Notes under the pieces: model-generated | Told to the model about the DNA's origin: nothing | Seen by the model: the letters and a program-made list of their open reading frames with translations, nothing else | The model's database searches: none | Program-made: the position numbers and the translations under genes | Shown here: piece after piece, positions 22,382-34,869 of the stretch | Layout of the letters: each line of letters starts with the position of its first letter | How positions within the stretch are numbered: position 1 is the stretch's first letter | Assembly: GCA_022496805.1 (NCBI GenBank) | Contig: CM040086.1 | Location: 6,140,501 to 6,204,500 of the forward strand | DNA length: 64,000 nt | DNA from: Pohlia nutans | Lineage: Eukaryota; Streptophyta; Bryopsida; Bryales; Mniaceae | Direction of reading: 5' to 3'

Positions 22382-23130
22382 GATTTGCTGTTGCGAGTGT
22401 ATGCGAGCGACAGTGGATTGCATGAGCTCGTATACGACCTTCGTGGAGGCAATAACAATTATTCCCTGAGGGTACTCTTTGTCACTTTTCCCACTTGTCC
22501 AATCGTTTTCACATTTGCTATGCCTATGATCGTAGACCTCATATTCCTACAAACTGCTTTATAGCAAATCTCATACAAGAAATTCTACTGCAACATATAC
22601 ATATACATATATGTAAAAGGAATAAAGTGCATGTGAAGGGTCTCAATCATGTGACCTGGATTCATTGTGGATCTAAAATTCAAATCAAATTTTGAGAGTT
22701 TAGAGTGTCCCATAGACTCCAAGATTCAGAAATTGTAACCCCTAAATTCAGACCAAGGATTCACAGTTTTAAAATGATAAATTCAATTGATCATATTGTG
22801 AAAAAAATATAATTCAGATGGGATCAAATTGTATATCATCAGAACTAGTGAAGTTCATTGCATATATTGGTAAATTTGAACAAATGGAAGTCCAAATTGG
22901 ACCTACTCAAAACTGTTAAAAACAATATGGTATCTTGGTCCCGTAGGGGTTTAAAATGGAAGAATCCATCATCCGGTTTTTGGTGCATGGTATCTTGTTT
23001 GCTGTATGCAATGCAAGCTGTAAGCTGAACCTTGTGCACCGAACATGCAGGTAAAAGAAAAAAAGGAAAAATTCTCCGTTTTCGAGATGGCACTATTGAA
23101 GATAATGCCAGAGCCTCTTTTTACCCTCTG
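22382..23130 (+). pseudogene. Possible 3' remnants of the ATG5 copy
   Basis: 22382-22471 is exactly 30 open codons between CAACAG and G|GTACTC, reading LLLRVYASDSGLHELVYDL, which may match the second ubiquitin-like domain of ATG5. About 23049-23130 contains KFSVFEMALLKIMPEPLF, similar to the FTLxDALxxLLPxxF stretch of that domain. A TTAA-type repeat (22739-22949) separates them. Similarity is weak, so another origin is possible. Confidence 0.3.
22739..22949 (-). mobile_element. TTAA-type MITE (CCCTTTCATGACC family), inverted copy
   Basis: The left end CCCCTAAATTCAGACCAAGG pairs with the right end ...CTTGGTCCCGTAGGGG. Flanks are GTAA and TTTAA, so the TTAA target is slightly eroded. The interior matches 51444-51675 (GGATTCACAGTTTTAAAATG against GAATTCATGGTTTTAAAACG). 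Confidence 0.6.
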
Positions 23131-23371
23131 GCAGTATGGACAAGGGCATCATCGCTTTTTACAGAAAGCAGTCGAGGTTGAGCGAGAAAAGTCTGAACCA
23201 GAGCCACGGAAAGGAATAAGTGTGATGATAACAGGGCCCAGGTTAATAGCGATGCTTCCACAAAAAGGTGGTGTAGAGTCCAACCTTAAAGTGACAGTGG
23301 CAGAGATGTGGGTGAAGGGTACCGATTACCTTACCCTTGATTCGGAAGCCATCATCTGGATCCAGGAATAA

Positions 23372-25078
23372 CTTTTTTTTTTTGTTTTTTTGTTTTTACA
23401 CAAATTGAACAGTATTCAATTGCAGAGGTAAAGAGATCCAGGGATAAATTAGAGCCTAGTCCTGGGCCTCTGCTCTCGAGTGGGTTGCAAGGAACCTCTG
23501 TGGGCCAGAGAATTTCCCTGAATCATTTCCTTACCAATTTATCGACACGGGTGGCTCCACAGATGCTTACCTTCCTGCCACAGCAATGCCCTTTTCAGGT
23601 CTCGTGAATTCCTGCCTCCTTTTTTTTTTTTTCTTTCTTTCTTTCTTTCCTCAGCCTGCTTGTTGACCGCCTTTGTACAACATGTTATCTTGATATGCTG
23701 CTGTGGCCTGGGTTACTATATTCATGCTTCTATCTCATCCAAGTGAACGCACTTTTCTTTTCCTTTTTTTACATTTTCCATTTGGTGGAGCTACTGAGCT
23801 GAACCAGTCCTGTTCTCAAATATGCAAATTCTAAGGAAGAAAGAGGATGCTTTTCAGATACTGCATGATACTGCATGGGTGTGGTGATCAAGTGTGCACA
23901 GTGAGTTGGGATGTTCGATTGAATCACGAGACTTTGTGTCCTTGTGTCCAGATTCTTGGATGTAAACTTATCCACACGCAGGTACAGGCCTCATAAAATA
24001 ACATTATCAGAAACAGAGGGGGGACTTCTCCTTTACCTTTTTATTATTACTCAAGTTAATTCAAACCAAAAAAAAAAAAAAAAAAAAAAAGAAGCATCTA
24101 CTGAGAAAAAAACGTGTGATGAGCCTGCAGATCATTCTTGCTTCTGGTGAGGGAGAATAATATTAACAAGGCTATGGTTAGCTCTAATCACATGGAATGT
24201 CCTGAGCTGATTGCGCTTCTTCGGCTTTGGGACCACCTATTGTGTGTGCACAACGCCAAGTAGCTCACAGGCAAAACAAACACATGTGCTCTCACAGCCA
24301 AAAAGCAATCGGCCATGGGTCCACCGAGTTGAATGGTACAAGTCAAAACAATTGTTGAATGCTCTCTCTGAGGAATGCCTAAATGCCTACCATGAAAAGG
24401 TCTAAGAGTGCGTTTGTTTGGTTTTGCATGTTGTGTTGTACGTACAGACCACGATGTGATTGAAGCTGGGATTCTTCACATGCCCCTGCGCAGCTGGAGC
24501 TTTGATGAGACGCCTCAAAAAGAGCAGTGCTCTTGTACTTTTTTCATTTAAGGAACCGCTTACCCTTCTTTTTTTTCGTACTTAGGAGGGTGGCGGTGTT
24601 GTAGAGCCTGTATTTATTACATGGTGCCCGCGGTGGTGGTGGTGGCCTTGTTCTTATCATGAGGAACATATGGAGACGATCTAGGTTCATGATTTGCAAG
24701 CAAGGCCAGGGCCGGGTCAAGTGATTGAAGGGTTCCACGTAGCATGGCAAAGGCATGGACAAATGGGTGAACCACAGCGCGCCCCAGCTGCACCTTGTGC
24801 TTATCTTTGAAATAAGTCTCCAGTCTTGTGCTCTCAAACCTCATTGATGAGGAGCCTGTGGTTCGTTACTAGGCATGTCTGTTCTTGAGTTGCGGACCTC
24901 CCTCCCCACTCCACCACATGACATGTTATGTTGGTGCACTCCCTGCCCTTTTTTCACACATACCATACATGACATTCTCATCTTTTTACACAAACTGGAT
25001 GAAGGACAAATACATTGGCACCTCCTCGGCCAAGTGTGTGAAACCGCATCATTCTATTGCCTTCATACTATACAGTCT
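23372..25078. other. Intergenic, no gene recognised
   Basis: Low-complexity T, CTTT and A tracts (poly-A at 24068-24090) separate short open frames with no recognisable protein. 24540-24850 is somewhat GC-richer, but no frame there looks like a conserved exon. Confidence 0.4.
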
Positions 25079-25216
25079 TCCCTCCATACAATCACCCTCC
25101 ATAATATGACAATACTACAATACTATTATTTCAAACAATCTGCCCTCCATACAATCACCCTCCATATAATCACCCTCCATATAATCACCCTCCATATTAT
25201 CACCCTCCATAATATG
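25079..25216. repeat. Minisatellite, 15-bp unit ATAATCACCCTCCAT
   Basis: Four near-identical units lie at about 25145-25212. A shorter run at 25079-25108 is separated by a CAATACTATTATTTCAA spacer that recurs after the array. Confidence 0.85.
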
Positions 25217-25255
25217 TGAATATTATTATTTCAAGCAATACACATGTGCTCGTTA

Positions 25256-25440
25256 CTAACCCATGCTTGTCAACTTGAAGTTAGGGCTTCCCAAACATGT
25301 CATAATAATTAATCTATGCTTACCACCTTGAAGTTAGGGCTTTCCAAATATGTCATAATAACTATCTATGTCACCTTGAAATTAGGTCTTTTCAAATAGG
25401 TCGGAACTTGCAGTTAGGTCTTTCCAAATAGGTCATAACA
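25256..25440. repeat. Degenerate tandem repeat, units of about 40-55 bp
   Basis: Four units share the core CTTGAAGTTAGGGCTTTCCA and a GTCATAA ending. They shorten and diverge left to right. A single related unit, with the same CAAGCAATACACATG lead-in, lies at 38550-38615 inside the foldback element. Confidence 0.7.
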
Positions 25441-25808
25441 GAGAGCAAAAACTCTAAATACAGAGTAGGTTTGTACAATATTGTAACCTGCTCCAATACA
25501 AATGAACTTTTTTAGAAAGTGTCACGTGTCACTTTCCTATTAGTTGTGACCCATAAGAAGAAGACGTCAATGGTAGGAAAACTGACATAGAATTCTAGTG
25601 GTGTTGGAGCTACTACCAATTTACAATAACTTAATTATTTTAGTGCCACCTAGAGTCTATTCTTGGGTAGATTCTATTCCCATAGTAAACTAATTTTTTG
25701 TCAAATTAAAAATAAAATAAAATACAAACTTCCTATGCAGATACACTCAAAACTTTTTTTTAACACCAAACTCTTTGATAACCAAACCACACAATAGCAA
25801 CTCTGATA

Positions 25809-26044
25809 CTCCCTTTGTTTCATAATAGGAGTTCACTTTCTGACATGTTTCAACTTGACATTTCTTTTGCCCAAAAAAAAGTCATCTTAACAATTTTTTT
25901 AAAAATGGGCTATTTTTTATAATAATATGTAGTTTTTGTGTCACTCTCAATGTCCGCCATGTTTGAAGGGGACAATGCTCATAAACTAGGAGAAAAAAAT
26001 TGCCAAAAAAAGTGGACTCTTAGTATGAAACGCCCTCGAGGGAG
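25809..26044. mobile_element. Stowaway-like MITE (about 236 bp)
   Basis: The left end CTCCCTTTGTTTCATAATAG pairs with the inverse of the right end (CTCCCTCGAGGGCGTTTCAT). The pairing continues through GAGTTCACTTT against GAGTCCACTTT. TA is on the left; the right flank is CA. Confidence 0.65.
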
Positions 26045-26832
26045 CATTGGAATGTGATATAAGAGAGCGTGGTAATAACAAGGTGAGAGTGTACGATCAC
26101 TTTCTACTTAATTACAAGTTGCACTGACAAGCCACTGTTGAGGTTTGGTCATGAAGCCACTCCAATGCAACCATGTAACATCATCAGATTCCATTTTCTG
26201 AACACCTCATCATAGCTTTACTTTTTTTCTTTTAAAGTATCAATCATGGATTCCCAAGATTTAGGGCATCCTGGCGGATTCCAAAGTGTTACAGTGTACC
26301 CACTCTGCTTAAGAATGTGCAGGGAGTGCAGCAATCAATCAAGCATGGAAAAAGCTGCACTTCCATGAAGACCCTTTCCAAGGCGGCATCAACAAAAGTT
26401 GATGGAATCCTGTTTTTTGCTTTTTATTTTATTTTCCCTTTTTTATGACGGAAAACGACATCCTTCGATGACATTAGCGTTAATAAAAAAAAAAAGTGTC
26501 TCAAAGTGGAAAGAAACCTTAAACTCATCTTACACTCGTTTTGAGTTCCAAAAGACTGTAAAATTAGTCTATGGTGAGTTAAAGAATAATCTAAAACAAG
26601 ATCCTCCACCGTCTATAGTCGTGACCTCCCCAATGTTCCCACAAGTTCCCCAAAGCCTACGACTCTATTCATGAAGGGACCAAGGGACTATTTATGTGTA
26701 AGTAGTGTCAAAAATTGTTTATGTAAGATTTGACTTTGTATAGAGCCCTTCATGTTTCTAGGATGACCACAATGTGATTGCGTGGGCTCTAAAGGGTTAA
26801 GCACCCTGCGTACTACTACGTTGGCCGGCTTT
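26045..26832. other. Intergenic, no gene recognised
   Basis: AT-rich sequence with T-runs. No domain, repeat end or RNA gene seen. Confidence 0.4.
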
Positions 26833-27002
26833 ATAACATTCAGTAGCATGCATTGTCCTTGCCTCAATCCTACAACAGATGGCGTGGAATATTCCATATC
26901 CAACAGTACTTCATCAATAACTAAGTGGACACGTGGAGGTTCAAGGTGATGAGTAGAATGCATGCAAGAAAGACAATGGGCATGAAGATTACTGAATATA
27001 TT
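26833..27002. mobile_element. MITE of the AACATTCAGTAG family (170 bp)
   Basis: It starts ATAACATTCAGTAGCATGCA and ends ...ATTACTGAATATAT, the inverse. Inner GTGGAATATTCCATATCC is shared with the copies near 1.9 kb and 29.7 kb. Confidence 0.6.
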
Positions 27003-28169
27003 TAAAATTCCAGTACTACAACCGGCATGAATAAAGAGTCCATTTGTCCGTAAAAGTGTTGTTGGTAAGCACCCGTGACCCAAATTGACTCTTCTTTGGA
27101 GTACTACCACATTTTGGTGGTGGAATGTTATGTGCTTGCTAACTATTGCTTTAGTTTGAAATTCGTAAGCTTGTTTCATTGTGTTTTTTGTTTCACTTTG
27201 GAGGTTGTTTTATTCCATGCCTGTGAGTGTACCTTTCAAAGTCAAATAGGAAAAAGATTCCCGGGAATGCCATTGTGGAGGAGCTCTCCAAAAAGTACCC
27301 TACATTTCAGCTCATTTGACTCTGCCCCAACCCAATCCACCTGGCATCTAAGGTGGAGATTGGCGTAGTCCACAACCAAACTATTTTGGTCTGCCTATTT
27401 TAAACCAAATAAATATTCCCTTATGTGGAACCAAAATTACCCAAAAGGAAAAATGTTGCATGATTATTTGCACATCATAATAATGTGACTTTGGCTCAGT
27501 GTGATACCTTCCGGCCGGGGAAAAGTAAATAAATAAATTGTTGGGGATGAGTTATTGAATAGAAAAAAAAATTATGGTTAAAAAAGAATCTTGACTAATA
27601 TTCATAGACTTTTATATTTCTGCAGAAATAGAATCTTTCATTCTTTGTGTTGAATTTGATATGGACTACATAACCAACGAGGGATAGCAATTCCAAACTA
27701 GTTATGGGATACATAACCTACTATGCACTCTTGTAATTAAGATTGTTCAATTTCAGTTTTCTAGTTCATCTATTACAGTTCTAAAAAGAACAATTATGAT
27801 TATGATTTCTATACTCATGAGCAAATAGCCTTTCATCTTGTGACACATTTGCTATTAAAAAAAAAGGCACAAGTTATGTGGGTGTAATTTCATTTAATAT
27901 ATCACATTTTGTTTATGTTACATTTTTAGGTGAAAATTGAGATTGTATCAACTCCATTTTTGTTTTTCATCAAACATTTTATAACGAATCCTTAAAAACA
28001 GTGTTGGATCGGGATGTTAAAGGGTTAATTCATAAGAATGGTTCAATCATAGTGGAGGTTGTTAAATCCTAAAGGAGGTTGGTGCACATACTTGGAAAAA
28101 CATTTGCATACATGTGGCGTTTACTGTAGAATAACGTGTCCTATGGGGCCAGTTTTTTTGTCAACCTTA

Positions 28170-28565
28170 GGTCCGCTTCACACTATGGCCGAAGGTTGAG
28201 AGGTCGTCGATTTTCACCGATTGCATTGCAAGAAACAATGGGTTTGCCTATCGATCTTAGTCGAGAGGCCAAAGTCCAAAGTGGGCATTTCTGGTTGTGT
28301 GGTACTAGTCTAGAGGCCAATTTGAAAGTCCGAAGGCCGTGGACCTCCAAAATGCTTACATGGCAACACTTTTTGACCAAGGTGACGGCCTCTCGAAAAG
28401 AAGTTTAGGTCGGACGGGAATGGAAAAACAAACTATGGTTGAGAGGCCGTCAATTTCTTTTCATAAAAAATGAAAACTATATTCTATTGCCTATTTTCAG
28501 TAGATTTCTTTGGACTCTCAATCCCACGGCCTCTCGACTTGGACGGCCATAGAGTGAAGCGGCCC
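28170..28565. mobile_element. Harbinger-like MITE (396 bp) with TTA duplication
   Basis: The ends are GGTCCGCTTCACACTATGGC and the inverse of GGGCCGCTTCACTCTATGGC, flanked by TTA at 28167-28169 and 28566-28568. A 3'-only relative lies at 34622-34863. Confidence 0.8.
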
Positions 28566-28995
28566 TTATAAGAACTTCAAGACATGTTTACTATAAAAAA
28601 AATTAGAATTTTTTCTTGCGTGGAAGATCGTGAAAAAAATCTCGTACATTTGTGGTGAACAAGGGTTTCATTAAAAGAGCAATTCAATATGTAAAAGTGC
28701 ACATGAACAATTTTTTGGAAATTTATAAATTTCATTGAAAATATGATCATTTTATAATTATTCTAGTAAGAAACATATCATCATGAGGAGTGTGGCATGT
28801 GCCTCACCCCTTAAGATTTATCAAAATATATTTGAAAAGACTCTAGCCAAAGTACAATATTATTGCTTATACATACCAAAATTTGTGATTAAAATATTCA
28901 AAATAAATCCCCAAAAATAGTGCACATTTCAATAGGCACTTTTAACGAAACCCTTGTTGGTAGTAAGAAACAGTTGAGTAAGCCTAACTAACTAA

Positions 28996-29489
28996 GGGGC
29001 GGTTTACACTATGGACCAAGAGCCATGACCAAGAAAATTAAATCATTTTCATGGTCATGGCTCTTGGCCAAGAGCCGTGACCATGAAAAATCAAAAATGC
29101 AATTTTAAATGACTTGGTCACTCTTTGTAGTGTAAAGTGGATTTAGACCGGGACAAGTTTAAGCTCATCATTCTCTCTTTCATCCTCCCCTTTTTCCTCC
29201 TTTCTCTTTAAATAATTGAACACTAGCCAATCAATGATTTTTGAGCCCCATGGTCTCCTAGATTATAGTTGAGTCAAGGCATTTGCTTCGACTCAACTAT
29301 AATCAAGGAGACCATGAAAACATTATCCATTTGGGAAATTTTAGCATTTTTGGGGACCTCAAAGTTAGTGGTCATTCTCCTTATTTCAAGGTAGTGTAAA
29401 GCCAAATGGGACCAAGAGCTCTTTTTGGGCCAATCACAGATTTTAGAATTCCATGGTCATGGCTCTTGGTCCATAGTGTAATCCGCCCC
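28996..29489. mobile_element. Harbinger-like foldback MITE (494 bp)
   Basis: It has long inverted ends beginning GGGGCGGTTTACACTATGGA on the left and GGGGCGGATTACACTATGGA on the inverted right, matching on through CCAAGAGCCATGACCA. The left flank is TAA (28993-28995); the right TCA is one base off. An inner hairpin (GATTATAGTTGAGTC with GACTCAACTATAATC) marks its centre. Confidence 0.8.
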
Positions 29490-29491
29490 TC

Positions 29492-30048
29492 ATAACATTC
29501 AGTAGCCTTCAAAGAGACTGCCTTTTAAGTTTCATCCACCTTTATATATAGAGTGACAAGTGATTTCTAATTGAAAGAACTATTGAATCAAATAAACAAT
29601 GACAAAACACTATTGAGTTGAGAATCAATCAAATAAACAATGAAAAAACATTGTTGAATTACGCTTTCGATTACTGTGCACCATGGTTGCTTGCTCTTGC
29701 TTAATGCCACGTGCCACTAATGGGATGTGGAATATCCCACATCATTTCGTTGGAAGGATGAAATGATGTGGGATATTCCACATCATTCCATGCAAGGGAG
29801 GGCAGCAGGCTCAAAGACTACACTAAATAGTATATTTAGTGTGAGATAATTATAAGATTTGAAAATGTTATAGATTTTTACTCTCGACAAAAAAATTTAC
29901 CAAAGACATTGATTCCGATACCATTGAAAGATCCCCATCTTGACCAATATAGAGGTAAAAAAATTGGTCAACAGTAAAAACTTACAACATGTTTATGTAA
30001 ATTAGTGTATCTCACACTAAATATACTATTTAGAGTACTGAATGTTAT
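29492..30048. mobile_element. AACATTCAGTAG-family MITE, interrupted by a second MITE
   Basis: It starts ATAACATTCAGTAGCC and ends ACTGAATGTTAT, a perfect 12-bp inverse. It contains a 27-29 bp inverted pair around 29721-29790 (GGGATGTGGAATATCCCACA...). The element at 29820-30036 is inserted within its right terminal repeat. Confidence 0.65.
29820..30036. mobile_element. 217-bp MITE with ACT target duplication (copy 1)
   Basis: The left end ACACTAAATAGTATATTTAG pairs with the inverse of the right end (ACTCTAAATAGTATATTTAG). ACT flanks it at 29817-29819 and 30037-30039. The interior is nearly the same as 37207-37425. Confidence 0.8.
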
Positions 30049-30530
30049 GTCTAAGTTAACAAACAAACAGTGCAAAGTTCATAGATGAGTTGAATTAGAA
30101 AAATATTGTTGACATTGGCAAGGCTTTCCAGTTCGATTGAAAAAAGAATTTAGATTCGGTTTTGCAGGAGTGTTGAAGCATCTCCAAAGAATGTAATGAA
30201 ACTCGCTTAATTTACTACAAGAATCTACTTTTAGTGACTGCCCCTCACTATGGGCTGTACATGTATTCCAGGGCTTTTTTTATTCTCGGATCCTCTAACT
30301 TTAGGTTACAAAACTCGCATGCAAGTGAATGAGGTGGCTTTTTGATCCCTTATTTTTTATATTTTATATTTGAAAATCTTGGTGATGGATGGATGATTTT
30401 TCATACATCCTATCCTTTTCATTCAATATATTGGCCTATCGCGAAACCCTTCATACATCCTACCTTTTTCATTCAGCATCTTGGCCTTTTCATTTACTCT
30501 GTGTCCCACACAAAGTCCCAACCCAGCTTG

Positions 30531-30650
30531 CACTAGTAGGAAAGGTGGCGCTCTCCACGGACATGCCTAGACAAAATCACTATGCATGTGTGGAATTGGG
30601 CACTACTTACCTCGACATCTCCGTGGGCGGTGCCACCTTTTCTACTAGTG
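30531..30650. mobile_element. CACTA-type mini-MITE (120 bp) with TTG duplication
   Basis: The ends are CACTAGTAGGAAAGGTGGC and the inverse of CACTAGTAGAAAAGGTGGC. TTG flanks it at 30528-30530 and 30651-30653. CACTA termini and a 3-bp duplication define En/Spm-type elements. Relatives lie at 37203, 37822 and about 45850. Confidence 0.85.
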
Positions 30651-30653
30651 TTG

Positions 30654-33600
30654 CAACTGGTGCAATCTATTGCCTTGGTAATGGCCCATTCACATCAAGA
30701 AGCTCCACCACTTGCGTTGCGTTCTTGGAATGTTGCAAGGTAAATCTTGAAAATAAAATATACAACTTTTTGCGGTGTCAGAGCATTGTCACTTCCTGCT
30801 TTTGGCCAATGCATGTGCTTTGGTGAATCGCAAAATTCTTGTGACATCCAAAATGTATTGCAACAGCTTCTTGCACGTTAAGTTAAACAAATAAATTTTA
30901 TAGGAGCTCATTGTAACTACCAAAAACTTACTTGACAAAACCCAAATTCTTTACCGCACTCGCGTTAGGTGACTACTGTGAATGAGCCATGACTAATTTT
31001 CTCATTGTGATTCTTCCGGTGAATTTTTGTAGCAAACTGGCTATAAAAAGACAGAAAAAAGCCCTGAAGCATTCTGTCCTTACAGAATTCTCACATGGAA
31101 TTATTCATGCAGTGGCAGTGCAAGTACTACTGGGCAAGCTTATGATCATTGTACCGCAATGGAATTTTGAATTTTCTTTACTTGAAATGAATCCAAAGAC
31201 TAGAATGACGGAATCATCATGTTGTGCGTATGATTCCAAAGAAATGTGGATGCATGGCATGGACGGTAATTTCATGGGGAATTTCCACTTGCACATGATT
31301 GCCAACAGTGCGCAGTACTGCAAAAAAGCAACAACAACAGTAATTGTATTCAGGGGAATTTTTAATTTTTTTAATTTTTTAATTTTTTTTGCGTTTCAGG
31401 TGATCAATGACATGCATACAGGGAACGTAAAAAGTGTGTTTCTGGCGATCCGGGTTAAGCATCTCCCATGCAGCTGCTGCCTTCTGGAACCGGCTACTGC
31501 ATGGTGCGGAATCGGAATATTCTTGAAATATTTCAGCACCTGACAATTTAGGGTTAGGGTTTGGGATTTTAGGATATTGAGTTTTGGGGTTTGGAATATC
31601 TTTTTAATATTTTTTAGCAACTTTAAGTAGGTTTTTGAGGACTTCTTTTTGTTCAAATTTTATTTTTCTTGAGCATCATATGCATTGTTCTTTACTAATT
31701 CTAGTGATACAAAATTTACTCTCATTTGAATCATATATTTCACAATATGATTAATTAAATTTGTCATTTTAAAACCATGGATCCTTAGTCCTTTTGGAAT
31801 TAATGTCAACGAATATTATGAGAATATTTTGTAAATATACTGCATCCGCACCTTGGAACCTGCACCTTGCACCCCCAATTCCACACCACAAAGTAGTTGA
31901 CCCCCCAATTATTATTTACTACACTATTATTTCTACTAATAGTGCCATCCACACAAACTATTCATTAGAGGCTATAATTTTGAACACATGAATATTTTTA
32001 CCAGGAGAAAAGATATTGAAACTATCATACATGTAAGAGGAACTGTGTAAACATAGTTTGTAAAAATATTCAAGTTGATTAAAAAGTTACAACCATTTTA
32101 AATCAATTCGCACTATTAGCAAAAAAAAAGGTAGTGTTGTGTGGCCTTGTGTCCATTGGTCCATTGTTCCTTGGTGATTTTGCCATGCTTTTATATTTAT
32201 TTGCTTATTTTTAGAATAATCTATTCATGATTTAATAAAATTTATGGTGACAAAGTTTGATTGAAAATGACTATAATTTTCACAACAAAGGTCCAAAAAC
32301 GACGAAACAAATTTGGTGCACCTCTTCCTTGTTAAAAAGCTTTTTAACAATATCAAAAACCACTTTTGTGGCAAACTCACAGTTTGGGAGATCTCAACAA
32401 AAGATACAAAACAAACAAAACAAACAAACAAACTACCTTTTAATATATAAGAGTCATTACCCATCATCAACGTCGATATTCATAGTAGGATATGACACCA
32501 GTGGAACATTCACTTGATCCTTCGCTAGTTCCAATTTGCACAACCATCACAAACCCTAGTTTTTCAGTACTGAAATATCATCAAGAAGGTATCAGACTTT
32601 TTCAATGGTGGTGCAAGGCCTTACTGTAAATTATTCTCCAACTCATTATAGACTAGCTTTGTAGTCTTTTGAACTCAAAATGAGTCTAAGGTGAGTTTAA
32701 ATTTTCTTTCCATTTTCAGTTAACTCTATTGCTTGTAACGTCCTTTGTTCTGTTATTTTATGGAGAATCTAGTGTGTGAGCAATAAGCTCAATTTTGAGC
32801 ACTAGTACAAAGTCACCTTTGTGTTATGCTTTTAAATGTACTTTTTGACGTTTAGCAAGGATTTAAGGCAATTTCTTGTTTAATTGCTATTAAAAATGTA
32901 AATAATATCTTGGAAAGTACGATACAAGGGTAGTTTTGACTAGCGGAAAGGAGAAGTTTTCTTATTACGGAGGTTAGTATTTTAATATGAAAACATATTA
33001 TTTTTGCAACCACGACTTAATGTACAAACGTCACAAAGAAAAGTGTGGTCATGATTATGAAGCAATTTACTAAGAGTTTTTAAAGACTTGGCACAAAAAT
33101 GAGGTCTTTTGCTTGAACGGGCTTCACTCTTCTAAATGATAGTTGATCTATATATTTACCATCATGTTGATCCACTTTAATCCTTAAATGTTCACAGCCT
33201 TCTCCAAATTTGGAGAATAGTTAGGATTCATTCTAAAATGCAACCAATCAGTGAGGGATATAGTGAGAGATATTTGAACTTGATGTATGAATAACAGTTG
33301 TACATTATGAAAATTAGATTAAATCCATATTGTTAGATTTATGATTGCTATCATCAATATTTTGTATAAAATTTGAAACTTCAAATTCAATTTTTTTTGT
33401 AATTTGAATACGAATAAGATGTGGAGAAACTATGGATGAAATTTGTCGTGATGGGTTGAAATGTGATACTCAAAGTGTAGTGATGTTTGGAGATTTATTG
33501 GTTGCTTAATTTTATAAGTTGAATTTCTCAATAGCACTTTTGAACTATTTTGAATTCAGATTTTAGAATTTTTTGGTGAATCACTGCCGATATCACTGCA

Positions 33601-34499
33601 ACATGAAAAGAGGCGTTGATATTTCACAAATCATCCCCTTTCTAATCGGTTCACACATGCATGAAGCCAACTTTTCATAAAACCTATAACAAAAACTCAA
33701 CTCTGCCAAAGTGCAAAATGGATGAGAAAACAATGATGAAATCTATAAATCATCCAAAAAAGAATGGACGCCTACGTTATGTGAGGGTCAGATTCGGACA
33801 GTATTGTGTCAAAATCTAATTTCCACATCATATTTTGAGAGGTCCACGTCACCATAAACCAATCACAAGATGACATGTGGCACTTTTGTACAAAAAGTAA
33901 TTAATTAATGTCAAACTGACCATGACGTAGGGTAGGCATACAAGAGTCGAGACACCGCACTCCTTGATTTCCCTCTCTTACTTTCTAATGAAACTGTTCT
34001 TTCTCAAAGAAAAAAGCTAATTTCAAAAAATATAATAAAATGTGTTTATGGAAAAATGTGTGGTTGGAAAGTAAAAAAAAATAGAAAGGGATTGGAAAAG
34101 CATTCATTTGGAATTTTACGGTTAGGAAGAAATCAACAAAAGAATATTCAAAGAATATTCCTTTACCAAATTTAACCTTATAACTTTTTCATAATTATTC
34201 GGCATCAATTTGCTCGACTCTGCCCCGCCACCTACTCTACACTCCAACGAACATTCTTAAAAAAATATTGATAGAAAAGTTCATGTGAAATTTGAGATGA
34301 AATGGGGGCAACATGCAAAGAATATTCATAGACAGTGCTTGCACATTTTATGTGCCCGGTGTTGGAATGCCGCATTTCAACAGCAGAAAAAACATGCCCC
34401 CACCCAATCACCTCCACTGCTGACCCACAAAAGGTGAGAATGTTGCTCAAATTTTCAGGCCTGTCTGTTCATGTGTAACTTAAGTGATTATTTCCTACT
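30654..34499. other. Repeat-rich intergenic DNA, no gene recognised
   Basis: The longest open frame (30989-31543, plus, 184 codons) shows no domain I recognise and crosses a T-rich tract, so I do not call it. 31600-31790 is a diverged TTAA-family element (inner TGAGCATCATATGCATTGTT and AAAACCATGGATCC). 33176-33700 is a copy of the repeat described at 41216. Confidence 0.45.
33176..33700 (+). repeat. Dispersed repeat R5, plus-strand copy
   Basis: It starts TTTAATCCTTAAATGTTCAC, then TCTCCAAATTTGGAGAATAG. It shares its length and inner text with copies at 34870-35312 (minus), 41216-41680 (plus), 49326-50204 (plus) and 56357-57262 (minus). No coding sequence. Confidence 0.65.
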
Positions 34500-34621
34500 G
34501 AATTTTAACACCTCAAGGATCAAGATGCCCAAATTGAGCCTCATGTTTTTCTTGGTAGTTTTGAGTAGGTTTTACTTGAAGTTTCTTTTGGTTCAAATTT
34601 CTATTTTCATTTTTTTTTTCC

Positions 34622-34863
34622 CAAAATGCCTACATGGCAACACTTTTTTGACCAATGTGACGGATTCTCGAAGAAAGTTTGGGTCGAACGAGAATGGAAA
34701 CCCAAACTATGGTCGAGAGGCCATCAATTTTTTTACATAAAAAATCAAAACCATATTTGATTGCCTATTTTCAGTAGATTTTTTTGGACTCTCAAAAAAA
34801 ATTGGCCACTCAATCCCACAGCCTCTCAACTTGGACATGGACAACCATAGTGTGAAGCGGCCC
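34622..34863. mobile_element. 5'-truncated Harbinger-like MITE
   Basis: It matches the right 220-240 bp of 28170-28565, from AAAATGCCTACATGGCAACA to the intact end ...CATAGTGTGAAGCGGCCC followed by TTA. The left end is missing; it abuts part of a TTAA-family repeat (34515-34615). Confidence 0.7.
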
Positions 34864-34869
34864 TTAGCT

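Noticed and set aside
25079..25216. CRISPR-like array
   Set aside because: The 15-bp units are contiguous with no unique spacers, and the DNA is plant nuclear.
30989..31543. 184-codon plus-strand open frame
   Set aside because: No recognisable domain or signal; it crosses a T-rich low-complexity tract and sits among repeats.
31549..31575. TTAGGGTTAGGGTTTGGG-like telomere repeat
   Set aside because: Only two or three units and not at a gene start, so neither telomeric DNA nor a clear telo-box can be claimed.
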